Source: JBGOTP01 sp041476545 (GTDB lineage Bacteria > Acidobacteriota > Vicinamibacteria > Vicinamibacterales > CAVVIG01). Taken from it: a DNA stretch of 22,153 nucleotides. Both the position numbers and the translations under genes were made by a program. Below are positions 7,391 through 15,382 of the stretch, in pieces; the stretch's first letter is position 1; the number at the start of each line of letters is the position of its first letter. Location of the stretch: contig JBGOTP010000035.1 of assembly GCA_041476545.1 (NCBI GenBank), positions 1-22,153 of the forward strand, given 5' to 3'. A model generated the notes under the pieces. That model ran no database searches. It had not been told where the DNA came from and worked only from the letters and a program-made list of their open reading frames with translations.

Positions 7391-8725
7391 TCAAGTGGGC
7401 AGCCGCAGGTGCGCACGGCACCCCGGCGCGTCGACCCGGTTGTCGAGGGTGAGCGTTCCCCCGTGCGCTTCCGCAATCTGACGGCTGAGCACCAGACCAA
7501 TGCCGGAACCTCCAGGCTTCGTCGTAAAGAACGGCACGAAGAGGTTGGAGACATTGGGCACGCCGGCGCCTTCGTCGTCGATCCAGAGAACGAGGGTGCG
7601 GCGGCCGTCGGGCCGCCAGCCGATCGTGACTCCACCGCCTGTCTCGAGGGACGCGTCGGCGGCATTGTGAATCACGTTGATGAGGAGCTGTTCGAGCTGA
7701 TCCGGATCCGCCTGGATGCTGACGTCCGGCCCACCCGCGATGTGGACGGTCAGCCGGGTCTCGAGCCCGACGGCCCGGGCGACCAAATCGGCAACGCGAA
7801 TCGACTGCTGGCGCGGCTCGGGTAGTTTGGCCAGCTGCGCGTAGGACGTCGTGAAACGGCTCAGGGCATCCGAGCGGGTCGCGATCACCGCAAGGCCGCG
7901 CTTCATGTCGTCGGTCCAGTCGTCGGGTAGGGCCTCGCGGGTGAGCATCGACTCCAGGCTGCCCGCGATGGACTTGATCGGCGCGAGCGAGTTATTGATT
8001 TCGTGGCCGATGACGCGGATGAGCCGTTGCCAGGCCTGGCGCTCTTCGTCACGTAGCGGGCGGCTGACGTCCGCAAGCACGAGGAGCTGATGCGTGCGCC
8101 CCTCCTGCCGGAAGGTGGTGCGCCGCATTTCCCAGCGTCCAGACGCGCCGGGAAACGTCACCTGTTCGATCCGCGGCGTCCCGCCTTCAAGACAGGCCCG
8201 CAGTCCCAACTCCGCAGCCGTTCGGCCGAGGAGCTGGGCCGACGACTGACCGATCAGCTGTTCGCCGGCGCGGTTCACGAGCCGGAGTGTCTGCGTACCG
8301 TCGAACGTGAAGACGGCGACGTCGATTTCCACCATGACCGTACGCAGCAGTGCACCGGCCTCGATCGCGCCGAGACGCTGATCGTGAAGGGTCGACGCCA
8401 GCTCGTTGACTTCGAGCATCACGGCGCCGAGTGGGTCGTCCGCGGCCTCGCCGCGGCCGCTGGCCCCTCGCGCACGGATGGAGAAATCGCGCTCGCGCAG
8501 GGCGGCGAGCAGGTTCGACAGCGTCTGCAGCGGCAGTACGACGCGATGCCGCACGGCAAACGAGCAGCTGCTCCAGACGCCAACGAGTAGCACGGTGAGG
8601 GTCCACTGCACCTTGGGCGTGTAGCCGCCGGTCCAGAGGAGGACGAGCGCGACGAGCGCCGCGGGAAACCCCGCGGCGAGGGCCAGCAGCAGGATGCGCT
8701 GATCAAAACGCAAGGTGTTGCGCAA
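7391..8725 (-). CDS. Sensor histidine kinase, NtrY/NtrB-like
   Basis: A 444-aa membrane kinase, probable partner of the response regulator encoded just upstream. Two transmembrane segments (about 11-31 and 41-58) are separated by only about ten residues, so there is almost no extracytoplasmic sensor. A HAMP-like linker (60-115) and a PAS domain (about 120-222) follow. The dimerisation domain carries His241 in GHEINN. The ATPase domain has an N box (HNAADA, about 353-358), G1 box (DDEGAG, 383-388), FVPFFTTK (396-403) and GSGIGL (406-411). The first usable start is a TTG at 8725, 13 bases after the regulator stop, with no evident SD; translational coupling is likely but the exact start is uncertain. 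Confidence 0.88.
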   Translation of the reverse strand: MRNTLRFDQRILLLALAAGFPAALVALVLLWTGGYTPKVQWTLTVLLVGVWSSCSFAVRHRVVLPLQTLSNLLAALRERDFSIRARGASGRGEAADDPLGAVMLEVNELASTLHDQRLGAIEAGALLRTVMVEIDVAVFTFDGTQTLRLVNRAGEQLIGQSSAQLLGRTAAELGLRACLEGGTPRIEQVTFPGASGRWEMRRTTFRQEGRTHQLLVLADVSRPLRDEERQAWQRLIRVIGHEINNSLAPIKSIAGSLESMLTREALPDDWTDDMKRGLAVIATRSDALSRFTTSYAQLAKLPEPRQQSIRVADLVARAVGLETRLTVHIAGGPDVSIQADPDQLEQLLINVIHNAADASLETGGGVTIGWRPDGRRTLVLWIDDEGAGVPNVSNLFVPFFTTKPGGSGIGLVLSRQIAEAHGGTLTLDNRVDAPGCRAHLRLPT

Positions 8726-8738
8726 AGTGCAGAGAGGC

Positions 8739-10100
8739 TTACAGCCCGTACCGCTGCAGACGACGGTATAACGCGCTGCGGCTCAATCCGAGTGCTTTCG
8801 CGGCGTGGCTCACGTTGCCTTCGCACCGGGCCATGGCCTTCCTGACGAGAAACCCCTCGACGTCCTCGAGGCTCATGTCCTCAATCGTCGATCCCGAATC
8901 ACGTCCGGACCGCAGGCCCAGGTCCGCGGCACGAATCGTACTCCGGTCGGCCATGAGCACGGCGCGTTCGACCGCGTGGTCCAGTTCGCGAATGTTGCCC
9001 GGCCAGGGATGTGCCAGAAGCGCCTGCAGGGTCGCCGTGTCGAATCCGGAGATGGCCTTGCGATACCGCGTCGCATGGAGGGCCAGGAAGTGAGTCGCGA
9101 GAGACGGAATGTCCTCGCGGCGTTCGCGCAGCGGAGGCAGGTCGATCTCGATGGTGTTGAGCCGGAACAGCAGATCCTGGCGGAAGCGCCCGGCCGAGAC
9201 TTCCTCGCTCAGGTGCGAATTGGTGGCCGAGAGAATCCGCACATCGGCGCGCCGCGTCCGGGATGAGCCCACACGCTCGAAATCTCCGGTCTCGAGAACG
9301 CGGAGCAGTTTCGGCTGGAGATTGACCGGCACATTCGCAATCTCGTCGAGAAACAGTGTCCCTCCGTCGGCGAGCTCGAAGCGGCCGACGCGATCGCTCT
9401 TGGCGTCTGTGAACGCCCCCTTCACGTGCCCGAACAGTTCGCTCTCGAAGACGCCCCCTGAGAGGCCGCCGGCGTTGACAGTCACGAGCCCTCGGGCGGC
9501 CCGGCCCGAGGCCGCATGAATGGCCTGCGCGACGGTACCTTTGCCGGTGCCGTGCTCCCCAGTGATTAGCACGTTGGCGTCGGACGGCCCGATGCGCTGA
9601 ATCAGTTCGATGACCGGCCGCATCGACGGCGCCTCGGCGATGAGCGCCGGTCCGGCTGCGGTCTTGAGCGATCGATTTTCGGCCTCCAGGCGCTGCTGTC
9701 GGCGCAGCGCGCGGCCCAGTTCCACCTGCGTACGCACGATCGCGAGGAGCCGAGCGTTCTCCCACGGCTTCTGCACGAAATCCCGCGCGCCTCCGCGCAT
9801 GGCTTCGACCGCAAGATCCACGCTGCCCCAGGCGGTCATAACGACGACCGGTAGGGTCGGGTCGGCTTGCTGCAACTGCGCCAACAGATCGAGTCCCTCT
9901 CGTCCGGACGTGGTGTCGCGCGCGTAGTTGAGATCCATCAGGACGACGTCGTGGTCGCACGCGTCGAGCGCCGCGAGAATGCCGATCGGCGAGCTGGCTG
10001 GCTCGGTGCGATAGCCTTCCCCCTTCAGCAGGAGTCGAAGTGCTTCGAGGACGTCGGGCTGATCGTCGGCGATCAGGATACGCGGCGAGAGGGGATCCAC
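8739..10100 (-). CDS. NtrC-family sigma54-dependent response regulator
   Basis: A 453-aa activator with three domains. The receiver has the acidic pair Asp12-Asp13, phospho-acceptor Asp56 in MDLNYARD, and Lys111 in QKPW; it carries the insert with TTSGREGLD typical of regulators linked to ABC exporters. The AAA+ domain has Walker A GEHGTGKG (181-188), the sigma54-contact loop GAFTDA (228-233, a common variant of GAFTGA) and Walker B LFLDEI (249-254). A Fis-type helix-turn-helix lies at about 429-449. The GTG at 10100 is chosen: it is one base after the stop of the ATPase gene, GGAAG is six bases upstream, and the receiver begins immediately. It probably activates the -24/-12 promoter of its own operon. 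Confidence 0.93.
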   Translation of the reverse strand: MDPLSPRILIADDQPDVLEALRLLLKGEGYRTEPASSPIGILAALDACDHDVVLMDLNYARDTTSGREGLDLLAQLQQADPTLPVVVMTAWGSVDLAVEAMRGGARDFVQKPWENARLLAIVRTQVELGRALRRQQRLEAENRSLKTAAGPALIAEAPSMRPVIELIQRIGPSDANVLITGEHGTGKGTVAQAIHAASGRAARGLVTVNAGGLSGGVFESELFGHVKGAFTDAKSDRVGRFELADGGTLFLDEIANVPVNLQPKLLRVLETGDFERVGSSRTRRADVRILSATNSHLSEEVSAGRFRQDLLFRLNTIEIDLPPLRERREDIPSLATHFLALHATRYRKAISGFDTATLQALLAHPWPGNIRELDHAVERAVLMADRSTIRAADLGLRSGRDSGSTIEDMSLEDVEGFLVRKAMARCEGNVSHAAKALGLSRSALYRRLQRYGL

Positions 10101-10101
10101 A

Positions 10102-10775
10102 TCAGTCTTCCGCCACCCACCCGTCGCGGAGCTGCACGACGCGCGAACCGTAGGAGGCGTTGAATTCGGAGTGGGTGACCTGAACAATCGTGGTGCCGGC
10201 CTCGTTCAACGACCGAAACAGCTCCATGATCTCCTTGCCCTGCGCCGAGTGCAGATTGCCCGTGGGCTCGTCGGCGAGGAGGACTTTCGGGCTGGCGATG
10301 ACGGCGCGTGCCACGCCCACGAGCTGCTGCTGGCCTCCAGACAGCTGATTCGGATAGAGATCCTTCTTGCCGACGATCTGGAAGCGATCCAGCACATCGG
10401 CCACGATGCCCTGGCGTTCTTTCCGGCCTACGTTTCTGTACGAGAGCGGAATTTCCAGGTTCTCGTACACGGTCAGATTGTCCAGCAGGTGATAGCTCTG
10501 AAAGACAAAGCCGATGTGCTGCTTATGGAGTTCGGATCGCTGTCGGGCGTTCAGCCGGTGGACGGGCTGGTCTCCAAAGGAGTATTCGCCGCTCCAGGCG
10601 GCGTCGTGCATGCCGAGAATGTGCAGCAGCGTGGATTTCCCGGCGCCTGACGGCCCCATGATCGACAGGAACTCGCCTTCTTTGACATCGAAGTTGATCC
10701 GGCGCAGCACGTAGGTCCGTCCGACGCCGTGCGGATAGGACTTCTCGATGTTGCGCAGGGAAATCAGCATGCCGT

Positions 10776-10779
<4 letters not shown>
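10102..10779 (-). CDS. ABC transporter ATPase, MacB/LolD type (second of two)
   Basis: A 225-aa ATPase with Walker A GPSGAGKST (42-50), Q-loop FVFQS (about 91-95), signature LSGGQQQ (146-152), Walker B VLLADE (166-171) and H-loop His203. Two sites differ from the neighbouring ATPase: the D-loop reads NLHS instead of NLDS, and the residue after the signature is Leu instead of Arg. The GTG start overlaps the stop of the upstream ATPase gene (GTGA); an ATG three codons later is an alternative. It is the third gene of the adaptor-ATPase-ATPase-regulator-kinase operon. Proteins of this type energise FtsX/MacB-like permeases, but no permease is encoded nearby. Confidence 0.92.
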
Positions 10780-11498
<719 letters not shown>

Positions 11499-11520
11499 CG
11501 GTTTTTCCTCTCTGCTTTCA

Positions 11521-11542
11521 GGCGGACCTGCTAAGGTCCACC
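11521..11542 (-). repeat. Hairpin in the adaptor-ATPase intergenic gap
   Basis: GGCGGACCT (11521-11529) pairs with AGGTCCACC (11534-11542) around a four-base loop, nine pairs with one G-U on the RNA. The same GGCGGAC can instead pair perfectly with GTCCGCC at 11552-11558, so two alternative structures exist. No T tract follows on the minus strand, so it is more likely an mRNA-stability or attenuation element than a full terminator. Confidence 0.45.
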
Positions 11543-11558
11543 CCGCCTCATGTCCGCC

Positions 11559-12818
11559 CTACTTCAGCTTGATGCGATCGAAGGCGTCCCAGGCCGACAT
11601 GTCGGACAGAATCACCTTGTCGCCGACGCTGAGCCCGGACACGACCTCAACGGAACTCACCGAGTTGCGGCCCAGTTTCACCGTCACCCGCGTGGCCGTG
11701 CCATCGGCATCTACTTTGAAGATGCCCACCGTGCTTTGTTCCTGGCCAAACGCGGGCCGGCCCATGTACAGCACGTCGTTCAGCCGCTCGAGTTCGATTC
11801 TGCCGTCCACGCTCAGATCGGGTACCGCCCCCTTGGGCAGTTCGCCATCCAGGGAGATATCCACCGTGCGCGTGCCGTTCTGGACAGAAGGATCGATGCG
11901 GCTCACCCGGCCCTGCACAATCCCGTTTCGCGTGTCGATTTCGGCGCGCTGGCCCGTCTGAATGTCCTTTGCCTGCGTCTCGGCGATTTTGATCTGGGCC
12001 TTCAGGCGGCTTGGATTGGCGACACGCGCCAGATCCGTACCCGGTCCGACCTGCTTGCCAATCTCAATCTCGACCGGGATCGCCTGCAACATACCGGCGA
12101 CGCCAGCGCGGACTTTGAGTTCGGCGCGTTGCCGGCGCTTGAGCTGGAGCAGGGCACCTGCCTGGTCCACGGTGGACTGTTGCACCGCCAACTGGGCCTG
12201 GCTCGACTCGGCTCGGCTCGCCAGCTGCTCTTTTGCGATCTGTGTGCGTAGTTCAAGCTGCTGTGTGTTGATCTGCGACTGCTTCAGGTCCAGGGCGGAG
12301 ACGAGCTGATCCTTCGCGAGCGCCTCCTTCATCTGCATTTCCATCTGCGCCCGGTTGAAATCCGCCTCGACCCCGGCGGTTGCCGCCCGCTGCGCGAGCA
12401 GATCGTTTTTCATCTGCACTTTGAGATTCACGAGCTGCGCTTCGGCGGACTGCAGCCGGAGTTCTGCGTCCTGCAGCTCTTGTTCGAGCTGTGGATTACT
12501 CAACTCTAGAATTACGCTGTCGGCCTTCACAGGTGTACCGGGATGGAGAAGAATGCGTTCCACCCGCCCGGTCGTGGTCGCCGAAATCCAGCGGATATCC
12601 TCCGGCACGAGCGTGCCGAGGCCCTGCACCTGGCGCACCATGGGGCCTCGCTTGACGGTGTCGGGCCAGAGCGTCGCGGCGTCGACCGTGGGTGCCGCGG
12701 GACGCAACCGCGACAGGCCGTAGCTGACCAACACCACCGCGACCAGCAGGACGCCCGCATAGACGCCCTGGCGAACTCTTTTTCGGCGCAGATTCGACGG
12801 ACGCGCGATATCAACCAT
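11559..12818 (-). CDS. Periplasmic adaptor / membrane fusion protein (HlyD/MacA family)
   Basis: A 419-aa adaptor that links an inner-membrane transporter to an outer-membrane exit duct. The order is: a basic N-terminus (residues 9-17), one transmembrane anchor (about 19-35), a first beta/lipoyl half (about 60-107), a long alpha-helical coiled-coil hairpin rich in Gln, Glu and Ala (about 108-240), a second lipoyl half, a beta-barrel domain (about 265-330) and a membrane-proximal domain ending with GLSVGDKVILSD. The ATG at 12818 is chosen because the in-frame TTG at 12848 lies inside the -24/-12 promoter and would not be transcribed. No SD is visible. It is the first gene of the five-gene operon. 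Confidence 0.9.
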   Translation of the reverse strand: MVDIARPSNLRRKRVRQGVYAGVLLVAVVLVSYGLSRLRPAAPTVDAATLWPDTVKRGPMVRQVQGLGTLVPEDIRWISATTTGRVERILLHPGTPVKADSVILELSNPQLEQELQDAELRLQSAEAQLVNLKVQMKNDLLAQRAATAGVEADFNRAQMEMQMKEALAKDQLVSALDLKQSQINTQQLELRTQIAKEQLASRAESSQAQLAVQQSTVDQAGALLQLKRRQRAELKVRAGVAGMLQAIPVEIEIGKQVGPGTDLARVANPSRLKAQIKIAETQAKDIQTGQRAEIDTRNGIVQGRVSRIDPSVQNGTRTVDISLDGELPKGAVPDLSVDGRIELERLNDVLYMGRPAFGQEQSTVGIFKVDADGTATRVTVKLGRNSVSSVEVVSGLSVGDKVILSDMSAWDAFDRIKLK

Positions 12819-12840
12819 GTAGAGTGAAAACTGCTGAAGG

Positions 12841-12855
12841 GCAAACAATAGGCCA
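12841..12855 (-). promoter_or_regulatory. Sigma54 (-24/-12) promoter of the adaptor operon
   Basis: On the minus strand the 15-mer TGGCCTATTGTTTGC matches the sigma54 consensus TGGCAC-N5-TTGC with the GG and GC dinucleotides exactly in register. Transcription would begin near 12830, about 12 bases before the adaptor ATG. The operon itself encodes a sigma54-competent regulator (GAFTDA loop), which fits autoregulation. Confidence 0.72.
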
Positions 12856-12875
12856 GAACACTTTCGATGAGTAAC

Positions 12876-12888
12876 TATTTATTTGATA
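12876..12888. promoter_or_regulatory. IHF-like binding site
   Basis: On the minus strand TATCAA-ATAA-ATA matches the IHF consensus WATCAA-N4-TTR with one mismatch, in a locally AT-rich stretch (about 12866-12893) that stands out from the GC-rich surroundings. It lies about 50 bases upstream of the predicted sigma54 start, between the promoter and the dyad site, as is usual for IHF-bent sigma54 promoters. Confidence 0.4.
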
Positions 12889-12926
12889 AACCTTTACGGC
12901 CCTCGTGTAGCACGGAATCACCGCCC

Positions 12927-12960
12927 GGGCCGTCCGTTTGTGGGACGGCCCAATCCCACA
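12927..12960. promoter_or_regulatory. Overlapping inverted repeats, probable upstream activator site
   Basis: Two dyads overlap here. TGTGGGA (12939-12945) with TCCCACA (12954-12960) is a perfect 7-bp repeat with 8 bases between, the size of an NtrC-family enhancer site. GGGCCGTCC (12927-12935) with GGACGGCCC (12943-12951) is a perfect 9-bp repeat with a 7-base spacer. They sit about 100-130 bases upstream of the sigma54 start, the usual enhancer distance. The second dyad could alternatively form an RNA hairpin, but no T tract follows. Confidence 0.5.
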
Positions 12961-13117
12961 AGCACAACGGTTAGACGAGCGCGCCTGCCGTGCGGTTGCG
13001 ACACATGAGTGTGACACGGGACGAGCGGATCCGCGCGGGGCGCACATTCCACGTCACGATTGCCTGCGGATTGTGGGCCGCACACTCCGGTATGGGAATT
13101 GTTACCTTGGAGAGGTG

Positions 13118-14536
13118 TTGACCTGCCCGCCGACATCTCCCACACGGCCTCGCCTGATCGTCCTCGACGCTAGCGTCGCGGTTGTCCGCTCCGTGGAACG
13201 GCTGGCGGCGCAGCTCGGGTTTGATGTGGAGACCTGCTCGGGCGTCCACGACACCCTGGATACTCTGGCCCGCGGGCCCGTGAGTCTCGCGCTGGTCAAT
13301 GTGGGAACACCCGAGGTCGACGGCCCCGAGCTCCTGCGGCGGATGCGATCGACCGCTCCGGACTGCGACGTCGTGTTCATGGGGGCTCCCGCGACGGCGG
13401 ACGGCGCGATCGATGCCATCATGCTCGGTGCCCGCGAGTACGTCACCGAGCCATTCGACGCCGATCGGCTGCGGCAGGTGTTGAATCACCGCCGGGGGGA
13501 ACTGGCGCGGCGCGCGCACATCTTCGCGCTCGAGGCGCAGCTTGCCGAGCAGACGGAGTTCCATGGAATGATCGGGCGAGGTCCGGCCATGCAGGAGGTC
13601 TTCGACTGGATTCAGCGTCTGGCACCGCATGCGAGACACGTTCTCATCAGCGGCGAGACGGGCACCGGCAAGGAACTCGCCGCGCACGCGTTTCATGAGG
13701 TGGGCCCTCGCCGCGCACAGGCCTTCGTAACGGTGAATTGTTCAACCGGCGCCGGCGGGCTGTTTGGCGGCGACCTGCGGGCGCACGTGGGCGGGGCCGA
13801 CTGGAAGAGGCATGGTCCCGATCCGTTCGGAACGGCGGAAGGCGGCACGTGGTTCCTCGACGAAATCGGCGACCTGCCGGCCGGGCTGCAGGCCACGCTT
13901 TTGCGCGTGCTCGAACGCGGTGAAGTTGAGCGGGCCGGATCGGCGGATTCGCCGCCGGCGGCGGTCGCGCTCGTCGCCACGAGCCATCGCGATCTTCGCG
14001 CCGACGTCGCGAGTGGCCGCTTCTGCGGCCGGCTCTTCGATCGCCTGAACACCGTGTCGCTGAGGTTGCCGCCACTGCGCGACCGCCGTGAAGACATTCC
14101 CTATCTGATCGCGGCATTTGTGAGCGGCGGCGCGCGGCGATTTCGAAAGTCACTGGATGGCGTAACGACATCGGCCGAACGCCTGTTGCTCGGCGGCCGC
14201 TGGGACGGCAATGTACGCGAATTGCGCAACGTGATCGAGCGGGCGTGCATGCGCGCGGAGGGGCGCCTCATTTCAGACCGCGATCTCGCGGGTCCGCGCG
14301 GGGCGACGCCAGACGCCGAGGGGCGGTCCTCCCGAGCGGCGCGATTCCCGGATCCGCGCACCGCGCACCTCGGGGACATGGAGCGAGAGCATATCGTCGA
14401 CGCGCTGCGCCAGGTGAGCGGAAACCGGATGGCCGCCGCGAAGGTGCTCGGCATCAGCCGGCGCGCGCTCTACCGCCGCCTCGCGCGGCATCAGATCACG
14501 GACCCCGCGCCCCGCAGCCGGGATCGGCGGTTCTGA
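13118..14536 (+). CDS. NtrC-like AAA+ regulator with pseudo-receiver and no GAFTGA loop
   Basis: About 472 aa with the NtrC layout but key residues lost. In the receiver (about 10-125) the phospho-acceptor position is Asn61 (LVNVGTPEVDG), the conserved Lys is Glu111 (VTEPF), and the usual Thr of strand 4 is Gly. The AAA+ domain keeps Walker A GETGTGKE (179-186) and Walker B FLDEIG (246-251), but the sigma54-contact loop reads GADWKR (226-231) where GAFTGA is expected. A Fis-type helix-turn-helix (about 437-459) is intact. The start is probably TTG 13118 (GGAG five bases upstream) or GTG 13115; the open frame to 12938 has no domain content. It is divergent from the adaptor operon and probably binds the shared intergenic region. 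Confidence 0.85.
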   Translation: MTCPPTSPTRPRLIVLDASVAVVRSVERLAAQLGFDVETCSGVHDTLDTLARGPVSLALVNVGTPEVDGPELLRRMRSTAPDCDVVFMGAPATADGAIDAIMLGAREYVTEPFDADRLRQVLNHRRGELARRAHIFALEAQLAEQTEFHGMIGRGPAMQEVFDWIQRLAPHARHVLISGETGTGKELAAHAFHEVGPRRAQAFVTVNCSTGAGGLFGGDLRAHVGGADWKRHGPDPFGTAEGGTWFLDEIGDLPAGLQATLLRVLERGEVERAGSADSPPAAVALVATSHRDLRADVASGRFCGRLFDRLNTVSLRLPPLRDRREDIPYLIAAFVSGGARRFRKSLDGVTTSAERLLLGGRWDGNVRELRNVIERACMRAEGRLISDRDLAGPRGATPDAEGRSSRAARFPDPRTAHLGDMEREHIVDALRQVSGNRMAAAKVLGISRRALYRRLARHQITDPAPRSRDRRF

Positions 14537-14537
14537 C

Positions 14538-14909
14538 GTGCAAGACCATGTGATGGCCGACGCGCAGGGCGACGTGCGGGACGGCGTGATGGTCGAATCG
14601 ATCTACCAGACCCTCCTCGAAGCCGCAACACCGCGGGCGGCAGTGAAGGTCTTCGCGCAGTACGCCGCCGAGGTTGACCTGCTGCTGACTGACCTCGTCA
14701 TGCCGGAAATGAGCGGGCCGGCCCTGGCCGATCGCCTGGTGAGCACGCAGCCCCGGCTTCGGGTACTCTTTATCTCGGGCTACGTTGCGTCCGGGCTGCC
14801 GTTCGATCCGGACAGCCCGAACATGAGTTTTCTGAGTAAGCCATTCCAGGCGTCGGCGCTCATCGGCAAAGTGTGGGAAGTACTGATGCGTCCACGAACC
14901 AATGCATGA
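14538..14909 (+). CDS. Single-domain receiver with altered acidic pocket
   Basis: A 123-aa CheY-like receiver. Phospho-acceptor Asp is in LLTDLVMPEMSG (about residue 52) and the conserved Lys is in SKPF (about 102), so it could be phosphorylated. The first strand is weak: the acidic pair reads Asp-Ala-Gln (ADAQ) instead of Asp-Asp-Glu, so Mg2+ binding may be reduced. The GTG at 14538 lies one base after the stop of the AAA+ regulator, implying translational coupling, and is needed to include the first strand. The sequence resembles the receiver end of hybrid kinases, but no kinase is attached. It is the second gene of a three-gene signalling unit. Confidence 0.75.
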   Translation: MQDHVMADAQGDVRDGVMVESIYQTLLEAATPRAAVKVFAQYAAEVDLLLTDLVMPEMSGPALADRLVSTQPRLRVLFISGYVASGLPFDPDSPNMSFLSKPFQASALIGKVWEVLMRPRTNA

Positions 14910-14919
14910 GGGAACTCCG

Positions 14920-15360
14920 ATGTTCGATGCTCTGAAGCGCGGAATGCAGGAGAAGACGGTGGCTCGTGGCCCGCGACGGGTGCTGGTTGTGGACGACGAG
15001 GAATCGGTCCGGCGGTTCGTCGCTCGCGTGCTCGATCGGGGGGGGCACCGGCTGGTCCAGGCGGAAGACGGTCCGAGGGCACTCGCCATCGCGGAGACCG
15101 AGGGCCCGTTCGACCTCCTCGTGACCGACCTGATGATGCCGAACATGAACGGTGATGAGTTGGCGCGCCGGATGCGACAGATCCAGCCCGGGCTGAAAGT
15201 GCTGTATCTCACCGGCTTCAGCGACAAGCTGTTCAAGGAAAAAGTGACGCTCTGGCAGGATGAAGCGTTTCTCGACAAGCCGTGCAGCATCAAAGGGCTG
15301 CTGGAAGCGGTCTCTCTGCTGACCGACGGCCGGATCGATACGCCACCGGCTCAGGCCTGA
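14920..15360 (+). CDS. Single-domain response regulator (CheY-like receiver)
   Basis: A 146-aa receiver with complete catalytic residues: acidic pair in VVDDEE, phospho-acceptor Asp in VTDLMMPNMNG, and Lys in LDKPCS. There is no output domain, only about 20 extra residues at each end. The ATG at 14920 is chosen over ATG 14902 because GAGGG (14908-14912) lies seven bases upstream; it begins ten bases after the previous stop. Third gene of the unit with the pseudo-receiver regulator. No histidine kinase is encoded beside it, so its phosphodonor is unknown. The gene is convergent with moaA. Confidence 0.85.
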   Translation: MFDALKRGMQEKTVARGPRRVLVVDDEESVRRFVARVLDRGGHRLVQAEDGPRALAIAETEGPFDLLVTDLMMPNMNGDELARRMRQIQPGLKVLYLTGFSDKLFKEKVTLWQDEAFLDKPCSIKGLLEAVSLLTDGRIDTPPAQA

Positions 15361-15382
15361 TCCCGAAGAATCGCGTCGGCGC

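Noticed and set aside
8899..9960. 353-residue alternative frame inside the NtrC-family regulator
   Set aside because: Same-strand frame shadow rich in Arg and Gly; the overlapping regulator frame has complete domain motifs.
12927..12951. GGGCCGTCC/GGACGGCCC hairpin as an intrinsic terminator
   Set aside because: No T tract follows on either strand and both flanking genes diverge from it, so there is no transcript to terminate; a protein-binding dyad is more plausible.
12938..13117. N-terminal extension of the pseudo-receiver regulator to 12938
   Set aside because: The extra 60 residues have no domain character, cover the dyad elements and lack a ribosome site; a GGAG is placed correctly only for the start near 13118.
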